Assembly (NCBI GenBank): GCA_947455215.1
Contig: CANGNA010000040.1
Span: forward strand, 1-37,404
Length of the DNA stretch: 37,404 nucleotides
Direction of reading: 5' to 3'
DNA from: Chitinophagaceae bacterium
Lineage (GTDB): Bacteria; Bacteroidota; Bacteroidia; Chitinophagales; Chitinophagaceae
The notes under the pieces are model-generated. The model was given only the letters and a program-made list of their open reading frames with translations. It made no database searches and was not told the origin of the DNA. A program made the translations under genes and the position numbers. Of the stretch, positions 23,939-32,744 are shown piece by piece (position 1 is the stretch's first letter; each line of letters starts with the position of its first letter).

Positions 23939-26455
23939 ATGAGTGAACACGAAGAATTTTCCGGGCAGGGCTCGGTGCTGATCAATGATATGTACCAGAG
24001 CTGGTTCCTGGATTACGCCAGCTACGTGATACTGGAACGTGCAGTACCTGCGGTTGAGGATGGCCTTAAGCCAGTACAGCGCAGGATACTGCATGCCATG
24101 AAAGAAATGGACGATGGTCGGTTCAATAAGGTGGCCAATATCATTGGTCAAACCATGCAATACCATCCCCATGGTGATGCGTCTATCAGTGATGCCATAG
24201 TTGGCATCGGCCAGAAAGACCTGATGATAGAAACGCAGGGTAACTGGGGCGACATCCGTACAGGCGACCCGGCTGCGGCAGCTCGTTATATCGAGGCCCG
24301 CCTGTCTAAATTTGCCCTGGAGGTAGCTTTTAACGGCAAAACCACCGAGTGGCAGCTGAGTTACGATGGCCGAAAGAACGAACCGGTAACGCTTCCGATG
24401 AAGTTCCCGCTGCTGCTGGCACAAGGCACAGATGGTATAGCTGTGGGCTTAAGTACCAAAATATTACCACATAACTTTTGCGAACTACTGGACGCAGCCA
24501 TTAAACATCTGAAAGGCAAAAAGTTTGAACTATACCCCGACTTTCAGCATGGCGGTATGGTAGATGTGAGCAACTACAATGATGGTATGCGCGGCGGCAA
24601 GATAAGGGTGCGTGCACGTATTGAGGAGGCAGATAAGAAGACCTTGCTCATCAAGAGCGTTCCTTATGGTATAACTACATCTACTCTTGTAGACAGTATC
24701 TTAAAGGCCAATGATGCCGGCAAGATCAAGATAAAGAGTGTTACTGATAATACCGCCAAAGATGTAGAGCTGACCGTAGTGCTTGCACCCGGTGTTACTA
24801 CCGACCAGACCATTGATGCCCTGTATGCATTCACGGATTGCGAAATAAGCATATCACCCAATGCATGTGTGGTAATGGGCGACAAGCCGCACTTTATGAG
24901 TGTGAGCGACCTGCTGAGGCACTCTGTGGCGCACACTAAGGCCCTGCTGCTAAAGGAGCTGGAAATAAAGCTATCAGAACTTGAAGACGACTGGCATTAT
25001 TCCTCACTCGAAAAAATATTCATCGAAAAGCGCATCTATCGCGACATAGAAGAAGAAACAACCTGGGAAGGCGTATTAACAGCAATTGACAAAGGTCTGA
25101 AGCCTTACAAAAAGCTCTTCCGTCGCGAAATAACACAGGATGATATCATCAAACTGACAGAGATCCGCATCAAACGCATCTCTAAGTTCGACGCCTTCAA
25201 GGCAGATGAGCACATCCGCGGTGTAGAAAATAATATTGCAGAGACCAAAAGCAACATAGAGAACCTGAACGATTTCTCTATCCGCTACTACGAGAACCTG
25301 CTGAAGAAGTATGGCAAGGGCCGTGAGCGCCAGACAGAGATCCGTCCGTTCGAGACCATCAATGCGACTACCGTGGCCATAGCCAATGCCAAGCTGTATG
25401 TGAACTGGAAAGAAGGCTTTATTGGCACCGGCCTGAAGAAAGATGAGTTCCTGTTCGATTGCTCCGACATCGACAATATTATCATCTTCCGCAAGAATGG
25501 CCGTATGATGATCACCAAGGTGGCAGAGAAAACGTTTGTTGGTAAAGACATCATCCACGTGGCCATCTTCCAGAAAAACGACGAGCGGACCACCTATAAT
25601 ATGATCTACCTGGATGGCAAAACAGGTATTTCTTACGGTAAGCGATTCAACGTTACCGGTATCACGCGGGATAAGGAATACGACCTTACCAAGGGCAACC
25701 CCGAAAGCAAGGTGATCCACTTCTCAGCCAACCCTAATGGTGAGGCCGAAGTAATAACAATAACGCTGAACCCGGGCTGTAAAGCACGTGTAAAGGTATT
25801 TGACTATTACTTTGAAGAACTGGAAATAAAGAGCCGTTCTGCACAGGGCAACCAGGTGACGAAGTACCCGATAAAGAGCACCCGATTTAAAGAAAAAGGC
25901 CGCTCTACCCTGTCGGCACAAAAAATTTGGTACGACGATACGGTGGGTCGCCTGAACAAAGACGAAAAGGGTATGCTACTCGGCCGTTTTGATGATAAAG
26001 ACCGCATTATTGTGTTCTATAAAGATGGCACATACGAGATAACGGATTACGAACTAACCAACCGTTACGACATAGATAACGTGGTATTGATAGAAAAATT
26101 CCATGCACAAAAGCCGGTTACGGCAGTGTATTTCGATGCCAAAACGAAGCAGTTCAATGCCAAACGCTTTATGGTGGAGAGCCAGACTTTAAAGAACAAA
26201 TACAGCTTTATACGCGAAGGAGAAGGCAATTACCTGGAGTTGGTGACCACCGTTGCAGAACCGGTTGTTATTATGCGGAAAGGCAAGAAAAAGAACGAAC
26301 TGACAGAAGAGCAAGTAGCGCTGTATGAGGCGGTAGATATTACAGGCTGGCGTACGGTTGGCACAGCTATTGCGGGGGAAGACATGAAGGAACTCTCACT
26401 GGTACCGACATTAAATGAAGATACCGGAGAGCCTGAAGCACCCACCCTGTTCTGA
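23939..26455 (+). CDS. parC: Topoisomerase IV subunit A (DNA gyrase/topoisomerase IV A family)
   Basis: An 838-residue type IIA topoisomerase subunit that cuts and rejoins DNA to decatenate chromosomes and relax supercoils. Conserved segments occur in order: YVILERAVPAVEDGLKPVQRR (quinolone-pocket side), QYHPHGDASISDAIV, and the active-site tyrosine Y117 in AAARYIEARLSK. The tower and coiled-coil region is followed by a C-terminal beta-pinwheel of ordinary repeats (for example IIIFRKNGRMMITKVAEKTFVGKD). The gyrase GyrA-box motif is not obvious, and the short C-terminus fits ParC of Bacteroidota rather than GyrA. The partner parE is not in the window. The ATG start is preceded by a -7 element. 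Confidence 0.9.
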   Translation: MSEHEEFSGQGSVLINDMYQSWFLDYASYVILERAVPAVEDGLKPVQRRILHAMKEMDDGRFNKVANIIGQTMQYHPHGDASISDAIVGIGQKDLMIETQGNWGDIRTGDPAAAARYIEARLSKFALEVAFNGKTTEWQLSYDGRKNEPVTLPMKFPLLLAQGTDGIAVGLSTKILPHNFCELLDAAIKHLKGKKFELYPDFQHGGMVDVSNYNDGMRGGKIRVRARIEEADKKTLLIKSVPYGITTSTLVDSILKANDAGKIKIKSVTDNTAKDVELTVVLAPGVTTDQTIDALYAFTDCEISISPNACVVMGDKPHFMSVSDLLRHSVAHTKALLLKELEIKLSELEDDWHYSSLEKIFIEKRIYRDIEEETTWEGVLTAIDKGLKPYKKLFRREITQDDIIKLTEIRIKRISKFDAFKADEHIRGVENNIAETKSNIENLNDFSIRYYENLLKKYGKGRERQTEIRPFETINATTVAIANAKLYVNWKEGFIGTGLKKDEFLFDCSDIDNIIIFRKNGRMMITKVAEKTFVGKDIIHVAIFQKNDERTTYNMIYLDGKTGISYGKRFNVTGITRDKEYDLTKGNPESKVIHFSANPNGEAEVITITLNPGCKARVKVFDYYFEELEIKSRSAQGNQVTKYPIKSTRFKEKGRSTLSAQKIWYDDTVGRLNKDEKGMLLGRFDDKDRIIVFYKDGTYEITDYELTNRYDIDNVVLIEKFHAQKPVTAVYFDAKTKQFNAKRFMVESQTLKNKYSFIREGEGNYLELVTTVAEPVVIMRKGKKKNELTEEQVALYEAVDITGWRTVGTAIAGEDMKELSLVPTLNEDTGEPEAPTLF

Positions 26456-26533
26456 TAACAAGGAACCGTGGCAAAGTTTTTTTGTAATTTTTTTTACCTT
26501 CACATATTGATATTTATACGTAGTTAGCGATTA

Positions 26534-27139
26534 ATGAAAAAGATAGAACTTGAAATTGTAGCGTTGTCACATAGTATTACCCAAACCCACTCTTACGCTG
26601 TGGTTTTGGGCGAGGTGAACGGCCTTCGCCGTTTGCCGATAGTGATCGGGGGATTTGAGGCACAAGCTATTGCAGTAGCACTGGAGCGTATGCAGCCCAG
26701 CCGCCCGCTGACACACGATCTGTTTGCCAATTTCATGGCTACCTACGGCGTAGAGCTTACCGAGGTGGTGATATACAAGCTGGAAGAAGGTATTTTCTTT
26801 GCCCGACTGATATGTAACAGCAATGGTGAAGTAACAGAAATAGATTCCCGTACATCTGATGCACTGGCCATGGCAGTACGTGCTGGCTGCCGTATTTATA
26901 CTTACGAGAACATACTGGAAACAGCAGGTCTCTTCCTGGAACAAACTGAGGGCACCAGCGTAACGCCCGAAGGCGACAGCAAGCCAAGCCCGGTGCAAGT
27001 AGGTAACAGCTCTGTAGCCGACAGCGAAATGAAGCGCCTGAGCCTGGATGAGCTGAACACACTGCTGCAGCAGGTACTGGACCAGGAAGATTATGTACGT
27101 GCCATCCGTATACGCGACGAGATCAACAGCAGAAAGTAA
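26534..27139 (+). CDS. Bifunctional nuclease-domain protein with C-terminal UVR motif
   Basis: A 201-residue protein. Residues 1-135 are a bifunctional nuclease (BFN, DUF151) domain: LPIVIGGFEAQAIAVALE and IDSRTSDALAMAVRAGCRIY are its hallmarks. A low-complexity linker follows. Residues about 165-201 form a UvrB/UvrC-type helical hairpin (LDELNTLLQQVLDQEDYVRAIRIRDEI), which in other proteins mediates protein-protein contact. Members with this architecture are common in Bacteroidota. The nuclease activity (single- and double-stranded DNA and RNA) was reported for plant homologues, and the bacterial role is unclear. It starts with ATG 78 nt after the topoisomerase stop and is followed by a strong terminator, so the two genes may share a transcript. 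Confidence 0.92.
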   Translation: MKKIELEIVALSHSITQTHSYAVVLGEVNGLRRLPIVIGGFEAQAIAVALERMQPSRPLTHDLFANFMATYGVELTEVVIYKLEEGIFFARLICNSNGEVTEIDSRTSDALAMAVRAGCRIYTYENILETAGLFLEQTEGTSVTPEGDSKPSPVQVGNSSVADSEMKRLSLDELNTLLQQVLDQEDYVRAIRIRDEINSRK

Positions 27140-27162
27140 TTGTATATCATTCTTTAATACAC

Positions 27163-27197
27163 AAAGAGAGCAGGTTGAATACCTGCTCTCTTTTTCT
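27163..27197 (+). terminator. Terminator of the bifunctional nuclease gene
   Basis: A perfect 13-bp stem (27163-27175 with 27181-27193; core GAGAGCAGGT / ACCTGCTCTC) with a TGAAT loop, followed by TTTTTCTTT. Confidence 0.95.
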
Positions 27198-27236
27198 TTA
27201 AAAAAACACAAAAAACACCGCAACTGCCTGAAAAGG

Positions 27237-27269
27237 CAATGGCGCGTCTGTAATACAAACGCGCCATTG
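27237..27269. repeat. 33-nt near-perfect palindrome
   Basis: CAATGGCGCGT (27237-27247) pairs with ACGCGCCATTG (27259-27269). The centre (TGTA-A-TACA) continues the symmetry with one mismatch, giving 16-nt arms. Its minus-strand centre GTTTGTA is shared with the CGTTACAAACG hairpins near 7790-7834, so it may belong to the same dispersed palindrome family. It stands alone after the nuclease terminator. Confidence 0.6.
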
Positions 27270-27598
27270 GTGACTATTATTGTTTTAGTTCCTCCAGTTA
27301 GGGTCAATCCACTTTATTACATATACAAAAAAAATGCGCCTCGTGGCTGTGGTTCTGACCCTGCAGCGACCTTGATGCGGAAACAAAGCTTAACACTACG
27401 TAACACCTGCTATGTGTGTTACGGATTGGGTGCAAATGCATTACGCGATTAACAATGTCCTTATTATGTATTAATGCACATACATCAAAATGCATGGTTT
27501 ATAACAAAATAGATGATACTTCTCATAATTATATACAAGTTATCAAACTTTTGTATATTTTCACATTATGCTCTCTAATAGCCTTCAAAACAGCTAAT
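27270..27598. other. AT-rich gene-free spacer before the NHL-repeat protein
   Basis: No gene is supported here. The plus strand is open from 27416 in frame with the next gene, but the peptide shows no conserved pattern and a good signal peptide begins only at 27599. CGTAACAC (27399-27406) and GTGTTACG (27416-27423) form an 8-bp inverted repeat, and AGGGTCA/TGACCCT form a wider one (about 27299-27362). Confidence 0.5.
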
Positions 27599-30301
27599 AT
27601 GAAAACTCTGTTTACGGTCCTTTTATCTATAGCCTTTTTCACAACAATTGCTCAACCAGGTCAAGTTAAGACAATAGCTGGCATTGGCGAATATCCTTCA
27701 TCAGGTTGCACAATGACCGCTGGCAACGCATTGTTTACAACGATGGGTATAAGTAGCTTTCAGGAAATAATTCCTGACAAACATGGTAATTTATATATTT
27801 CTGCTTGTGATCTAGTTTATAAATTAAGACCAAATGGCTTTATTAGTGTTTATGCAGGAAATGGGACTTCAGGGTTTGGTGGTGATGGAGGACCTGCAAC
27901 GGCCGCTTCTCTTTATATGCCTGGGGCAATGACCTTTGACAGGCATGGAAATCTATATATATGTGATGGCGCTAATCAAAGGATAAGAAAAGTTGACACT
28001 TTGGGAACAATAACTACAATTGCGGGCAATGGCTCAACCGGAACACCAGGGGGAGACGGAGGGCCGGCAACAGACGCGACGTTGCTAAATGTTTACGGAA
28101 TAACAATTGATACCTCAGGAAATTTCTATTTTATATCCACAGATCAGGTAAAAAAGATTGACACCGCTGGCATAATGACTACAATCGCAGGTGTAGGAAT
28201 GACTTTTTTTAGCTCTGGAGAAGGTATCCCTGCAACAGATGCCTCTTTTCATCTGTTAGTAGGTGTTGCTGCAGATCGTTTTGGGAATATATATACGTCA
28301 GAATATGAGGGTAGTGTTATTAGAAAAATCACTCCCGATGGGATAATTCATAATTATGCAGGCGGTGTAGCTGGATGTGGGGATAACGTTCCTGCCTTAT
28401 CTGTAAATACAGGAAGTTATATAGGAAACATTAAAGTAGATAGTGCCGGCAGTGTTTATTTTATCGATGTTTCAGATTACGTAATAAGAAAGGTAAGCAC
28501 GTCAGGAATAATAAGTACTGTTGCTGCTTCACTTGGTTTCTCCTTTTGCTCTGGTCTTACCCCACGTGTTGTAGATATTACGTATTTACCATCAGGATTT
28601 GGCATTGACGAAAGTGGAAACTTGTATGTGGGTACAGATAGAGATATTGAAAAAGTCACTTTTGACCCCATCGCGTGTGTCGATAGTTTTTGTGTATTTG
28701 TAAACGACCAATGTGGCGGACCAAGGTTTACCATTTCAGCTAATAGTAATTTAACTACATTGTCTGAAAAAACATATTTTGGTGATGGCCAAACAGATTC
28801 ATTCGTATTATTTTATTCTTCCCAATATAGATACTGGTATTTTACACACAACTACTCAACTCCCGGAACTTATACCATAAAGCATATTTTTTATAATAGT
28901 GGAATACCTATTGACTCTGTAAGTTATAGCTATACATATAATTTATGCAAAACAATTAACCTGAGAACATACTTTGATCAAAATAGCAATTGCACTTTCG
29001 ATTCATCGGAAAACTCAAATCTACACCCCCTGCAGGTTATTGTAGATTCCAATGGAATAACAATTGATTCATTTTATATGAGTTCCGGTGCCGACTACAA
29101 TGCAAAGGGAAATGCTGGAGACATTTATTCCTTCAGATTACATCACTTACCTGCAACAATGTATTTGGGTTGTCCAACAACAGGAATAATATATGATACA
29201 TTAGGCTTTCTTCCCTACTCCCCCTCAATAAAATACTTTGCTCTGAACTGCACAAGTCCAGCATCTTCATTTGATTTAGAGGAACATGTTTCATCAAATG
29301 CAGGAAGTACTGGACAAAATATAAATATTTTGACTGCTAATAGCAGATGTGAGTCAGTTGATGGACTATTGACAGTGCATTTCAGCCCCAAATATGCTTT
29401 TAATTATGCTTTTCCTACACCTGACATTATCTCTGGCACAACCCTTAAATGGAATCTTCCGGCATTTTTACCCTATCAACAAAAGTTCATACAAATTTTT
29501 CTACGAAATTCAGGATCCGTATTGATGCCAGGAGATACCGTTCAATCTATACTCGAACTTACCCCTATTGCAGGAGATGCTGATATATCTAATAATTATA
29601 TAGAGAGAATTGACACGGTGCGTTTAGGATATGACCCTAACTGCAAGATGGTAAATCCATCTGGTTATATTTCCGCAGGAACACTATTACATTATTCGAT
29701 AGATTTTGAAAATACAGGTAATGCACCAGCAAAAAATATCTTTGTAATGGACACTCTTTCACGTCATTTGGATATAAACAGCTTAAAACTAATAGGCGCA
29801 ACTCATCCGATGAACATATCAATAATTAAAGACACCACTAACAATATAGTTAAATTTGACTTCCCCAATATAAACTTATTAGATAGTTCCCATCATGGAC
29901 AATGTACAGGGATGATATTCTTTGACGTAAAAACAAAAGAAGATTTAATTGATGGTACACAAATCAAAAACTGGGCAGGCATATTTTTCGACTTTAATCC
30001 TGTAGTAACTACCGATACTGTAATCAATACTATAGGGTATCCAATAGTATCAATTTCTGACTTAGGCCAGCAGTTAGTGTCTGTTTTCCCAAATCCTTCA
30101 AATAACATTATAATAGTCCAAGGAAATACTGACATGTATTCAATTTACACCATAAATGCTATAAATGGAAAAGAGGTATTACATGGAAGTCTAAAATGGA
30201 GAGATTCTGAAATTAATATATCTAAATTGCCTGAGGGTGTTTATTATATTAAACTACAAGGAAGCCACGGAACATATATTCACAAGATCATAAAAATGTA
30301 A
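27599..30301 (+). CDS. Secreted NHL-repeat protein with type A T9SS sorting domain
   Basis: A 900-residue exported protein. The chosen ATG gives the signal peptide MKTLFTVLLSIAFFTTIAQ; the frame is open upstream but without sense. Residues about 20-330 hold NHL-type beta-propeller repeats with the recurring AGNGTSGFGGDGGPAT and GNLYICDGANQRIRKVD motifs. A middle region follows. A DUF11/DUF7619-like conserved-repeat domain is at about 670-810 (YSIDFENTGNAPAKNIFVMDTL and IFFDFNPVV). The last 75 residues are a type A sorting signal (VFPNPSNNIIIV...LPEGVYYIKL) for the type IX secretion system. The gene is markedly AT-rich (two hand-counted 60-nt lines had 22 G+C each), unlike flanking parC and htpG. 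It is probably a surface or released protein of unknown ligand. Confidence 0.88.
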   Translation: MKTLFTVLLSIAFFTTIAQPGQVKTIAGIGEYPSSGCTMTAGNALFTTMGISSFQEIIPDKHGNLYISACDLVYKLRPNGFISVYAGNGTSGFGGDGGPATAASLYMPGAMTFDRHGNLYICDGANQRIRKVDTLGTITTIAGNGSTGTPGGDGGPATDATLLNVYGITIDTSGNFYFISTDQVKKIDTAGIMTTIAGVGMTFFSSGEGIPATDASFHLLVGVAADRFGNIYTSEYEGSVIRKITPDGIIHNYAGGVAGCGDNVPALSVNTGSYIGNIKVDSAGSVYFIDVSDYVIRKVSTSGIISTVAASLGFSFCSGLTPRVVDITYLPSGFGIDESGNLYVGTDRDIEKVTFDPIACVDSFCVFVNDQCGGPRFTISANSNLTTLSEKTYFGDGQTDSFVLFYSSQYRYWYFTHNYSTPGTYTIKHIFYNSGIPIDSVSYSYTYNLCKTINLRTYFDQNSNCTFDSSENSNLHPLQVIVDSNGITIDSFYMSSGADYNAKGNAGDIYSFRLHHLPATMYLGCPTTGIIYDTLGFLPYSPSIKYFALNCTSPASSFDLEEHVSSNAGSTGQNINILTANSRCESVDGLLTVHFSPKYAFNYAFPTPDIISGTTLKWNLPAFLPYQQKFIQIFLRNSGSVLMPGDTVQSILELTPIAGDADISNNYIERIDTVRLGYDPNCKMVNPSGYISAGTLLHYSIDFENTGNAPAKNIFVMDTLSRHLDINSLKLIGATHPMNISIIKDTTNNIVKFDFPNINLLDSSHHGQCTGMIFFDVKTKEDLIDGTQIKNWAGIFFDFNPVVTTDTVINTIGYPIVSISDLGQQLVSVFPNPSNNIIIVQGNTDMYSIYTINAINGKEVLHGSLKWRDSEINISKLPEGVYYIKLQGSHGTYIHKIIKM

Positions 30302-30567
30302 TCAACTTCTTTAAGGCCGGTAAACAAATTCGTTACCAAAATCTCCGCCATATCGACAAGTCCTCCCTATACAAATGCCGTAGCATCCGGTTAAGCTTCC
30401 CCTATGACACTTCGGAGGATGTCACTGTATTCCTAAAACGAACAAGCTCTTTTCATAAATGATTGATGATCGATCAATTAAATACCTCCATAAGGATATG
30501 TTAGTTGCGAACTAGTTTTGTTTCTTGTCACTAACAATATGGAAGAGTGTATTAATTAAATATTTTT
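30302..30567. other. Gene-free spacer with a short startless open frame
   Basis: The plus strand is open without an ATG start from 30301 to the stop at 30460-30462 (53 codons) and is less AT-rich than the NHL gene. The peptide (NFFKAGKQIRYQNL near its start) is not recognised and may be a remnant or chance. No clear promoter or RNA gene is seen in the rest. Confidence 0.35.
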
Positions 30568-30608
30568 GAATAGCTGCGGTGCACTTTAAAAGTGTACCGC
30601 AGCTATTC
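30568..30608 (-). terminator. Large hairpin, likely terminator of htpG
   Basis: GAATAGCTGCGGT (30568-30580) pairs with ACCGCAGCTATTC (30596-30608). Inside, after a G-T mismatch, CACTTT pairs with AAAGTG, about 20 bp in all. It lies 16 nt past the htpG stop. The following minus-strand sequence is AT-rich but not a pure T run, so termination strength is uncertain. Confidence 0.7.
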
Positions 30609-30624
30609 ATTCTCTTCCCCCTTA

Positions 30625-32508
30625 TTATATCATCTCCAGGCTGCGGCTCACAAACGCTGTAAGCTCTGCACCGGTAAGCATGCCCTGCGAAAGTAGTGCC
30701 AGATCGTATGCCTGCTTGGCCAGTTGCGCCTGCACGCCTTCATCCGCCTTCAATATCTTATCTACCAGCTTATGGTTACCGTTGATGGCTACTTTATATT
30801 TATCGGGCAGTGAGCCATAGAAGCTCATGCCTCCGCCACCCATGCGGGCCATATCCTTCATGCGGCGCATGAACTCGTCCATTGTCACTGTTACAGGCAG
30901 TTCAGAAGGATTCATGGCATCTATTTCCACCTGCATGCTGTTATTGCTGATCGCCTTCTCGAATATCTCTTTCACTTTTGTTTTTTGGTCGTCAGTAAGC
31001 ACCAGCGATACCGGCTCATTCTTATCTATCAGCTTGTCTACCACATCAGCATCTACACGCTTCAGCGACGTCTTGTCCAGCTTCTGCTCCAGCTTACTTA
31101 CGAAATGCGGATCAATAGGCGAATCCATTACCATCACATCGTAGCCCTTGCGGGTAGCGCTTTGTATAAAGCTATCCTGCTTTGCAGGCTCCGATGCATA
31201 GAGGTATACTACTGTACCGTCCTTGTCTGTCTGGTTAGCGCTTACTTTTTCTTTATACTCATTAAGCGTATAGAACTCCTTTTTAGTATTAGTGAGCAGC
31301 GCGAAGTCAACGGCCTTATCGTAAAACTTGTCTTCGCTGATCATGCCATACTTAACGAACATGCCGATATCAGACCACTTGTCTTCGTAAGAAGGGCGGT
31401 TGTTCTTGAACAGTTCATGCAGCTTATCGGCCACCTTGCGGGTGATGTAGCTGTTGATCTTCTTCACATTGCTATCGGCCTGCAGGAAGCTGCGGCTTAC
31501 ATTCAGCGGGATATCCGGAGAGTCGATCACACCGTGCAGCAGCATCAGGAATTCCGGCACCACGTCCTTCACCTCGTCGGTAATAAATACCTGGCGGCTG
31601 AAGAGTTTGATCTTATTGCGCTGGAAATCCATATCGTTCTTCACCTTAGGGAAGTACAACACACCGGTCAGGTTAAACGGATAGTCAACATTCAGGTGTA
31701 TCCAGAACAGGGGATCTTCGCTCATGGGGTACAGCTGGCGATAAAAATCCAGGTAATCCTCGTCTTTCAGATCAGATGGGGCTTTTGTCCATATAGGATT
31801 GGTAGTATTCACTACATTCTCTACCTGTATCTCCTTGCGGTTAGGCTTGCCTTCTTCGTCCACACCCTCTTCTATCCAGTCGGGCTTGGTACCGAACACA
31901 ACCGGCACCGGCAGGAATTTACAATACTTATCCAGTATGCCCTGCAGCTTCCACTGGTCCAGGAACTCAGTGCTGTCTGCATTAATATATAAAGTGATCT
32001 CAGTACCACGTGTTGCACGGTCGCCGGCTGAAATTTCGAATTCAGTACTACCGTCGCATATCCAGCGGGCAGGTGCAGCGCCATCCTGGTAAGAGCGTGT
32101 ATTGATCTCTACCTTCTCGGCCACCATGAAAGCAGAATAGAAACCTAGACCAAACTTACCGATCAGCTCATTAGCATCTTTCGCATCCTTGAATTTTTCC
32201 AGGAACTCGGTAGCGCCGGAAAATGCGATCTGGTTGATGTATTTTTTTATCTCATCAGCCGTCATGCCTATGCCGTTATCGCTGATAGTGATTGTCTTTT
32301 TGTCAGCATCAAAGGCTACCTCTACTTTTCCTTGGCCTACTTCGCCATTGTACTGGCCAAGAGCCGCCAGGCGATTGATCTTCTGCACCGCATCTACGGC
32401 ATTACTTACCAGTTCGCGCAGAAATATCTCGTTGTCTGAATACAAGAACTTCTTGATGATCGGGAAAATATTTTCCGTGTGAATGGATATCGTTCCTTTT
32501 TCCTGCAT
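30625..32508 (-). CDS. htpG: Molecular chaperone HtpG (bacterial Hsp90)
   Basis: A 627-residue ATP-dependent chaperone that folds and stabilises client proteins in the cytosol. The N-terminal GHKL ATPase domain shows all three nucleotide motifs: ELVSNAVDA (residues 32-40), DNGIGMT, and GKFGLGFYSAF. The middle domain has the catalytic-loop segment NVSRSFLQAD (DIPLNVSRSFLQ). The C-terminal dimerisation domain ends at the alpha-helical LALLSQGMLTGAELTAFVSRSLEMI. Length fits HtpG of Bacteroidota (about 610-680). The ATG start is secure. It stands alone, with a hairpin after it. A GACA/GTCA-rich segment 65-84 nt upstream could be a heat-shock control element, which is inference. Confidence 0.97.
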   Translation of the reverse strand: MQEKGTISIHTENIFPIIKKFLYSDNEIFLRELVSNAVDAVQKINRLAALGQYNGEVGQGKVEVAFDADKKTITISDNGIGMTADEIKKYINQIAFSGATEFLEKFKDAKDANELIGKFGLGFYSAFMVAEKVEINTRSYQDGAAPARWICDGSTEFEISAGDRATRGTEITLYINADSTEFLDQWKLQGILDKYCKFLPVPVVFGTKPDWIEEGVDEEGKPNRKEIQVENVVNTTNPIWTKAPSDLKDEDYLDFYRQLYPMSEDPLFWIHLNVDYPFNLTGVLYFPKVKNDMDFQRNKIKLFSRQVFITDEVKDVVPEFLMLLHGVIDSPDIPLNVSRSFLQADSNVKKINSYITRKVADKLHELFKNNRPSYEDKWSDIGMFVKYGMISEDKFYDKAVDFALLTNTKKEFYTLNEYKEKVSANQTDKDGTVVYLYASEPAKQDSFIQSATRKGYDVMVMDSPIDPHFVSKLEQKLDKTSLKRVDADVVDKLIDKNEPVSLVLTDDQKTKVKEIFEKAISNNSMQVEIDAMNPSELPVTVTMDEFMRRMKDMARMGGGGMSFYGSLPDKYKVAINGNHKLVDKILKADEGVQAQLAKQAYDLALLSQGMLTGAELTAFVSRSLEMI

Positions 32509-32572
32509 AATATTATTGATTTGAATAGTTTTTACTACTGTTCATCAATAGCCGTTCCAAAGCTCATCCGCC

Positions 32573-32592
32573 GACAAAATGTCAGACAAACA
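32573..32592 (-). promoter_or_regulatory. GACA/GTCA repeat upstream of htpG, possible heat-shock site
   Basis: The plus strand contains GACA AAAT GTCA GACA AACA, so three GACA/GTCA tetramers fall within 16 nt and the central TGTCAGACA is partly symmetrical. Its location upstream of a heat-shock gene suggests a control site. No regulator is identified. Confidence 0.3.
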
Positions 32593-32744
32593 CTTATTGC
32601 ACCGGTCAAAATAAAAAGGGAAGAACTGCGTTTTATATTAAGAATGGTTCATATAGCCTCGCCAAAACGTAACATATTGAAAAAGAACGTTTTCGTAGTT
32701 TTTGAAAAAATGGCGCAATATTTGCAACCCGAATGGTATCTACC

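Noticed and set aside
26567-27307. 246-codon minus-strand frame opposite the bifunctional nuclease
   Set aside because: It starts inside the terminator and palindrome region and is antisense to a well-conserved gene.
30561-30568. TATTTTTG as a plus-strand promoter
   Set aside because: It matches the -7 consensus but leads directly into the htpG terminator hairpin, with no gene downstream on that strand before 32745.
30985-31992. 335-codon plus-strand open frame opposite htpG
   Set aside because: It lies wholly inside the secure htpG gene in the antisense direction. No start signal or domain is visible.
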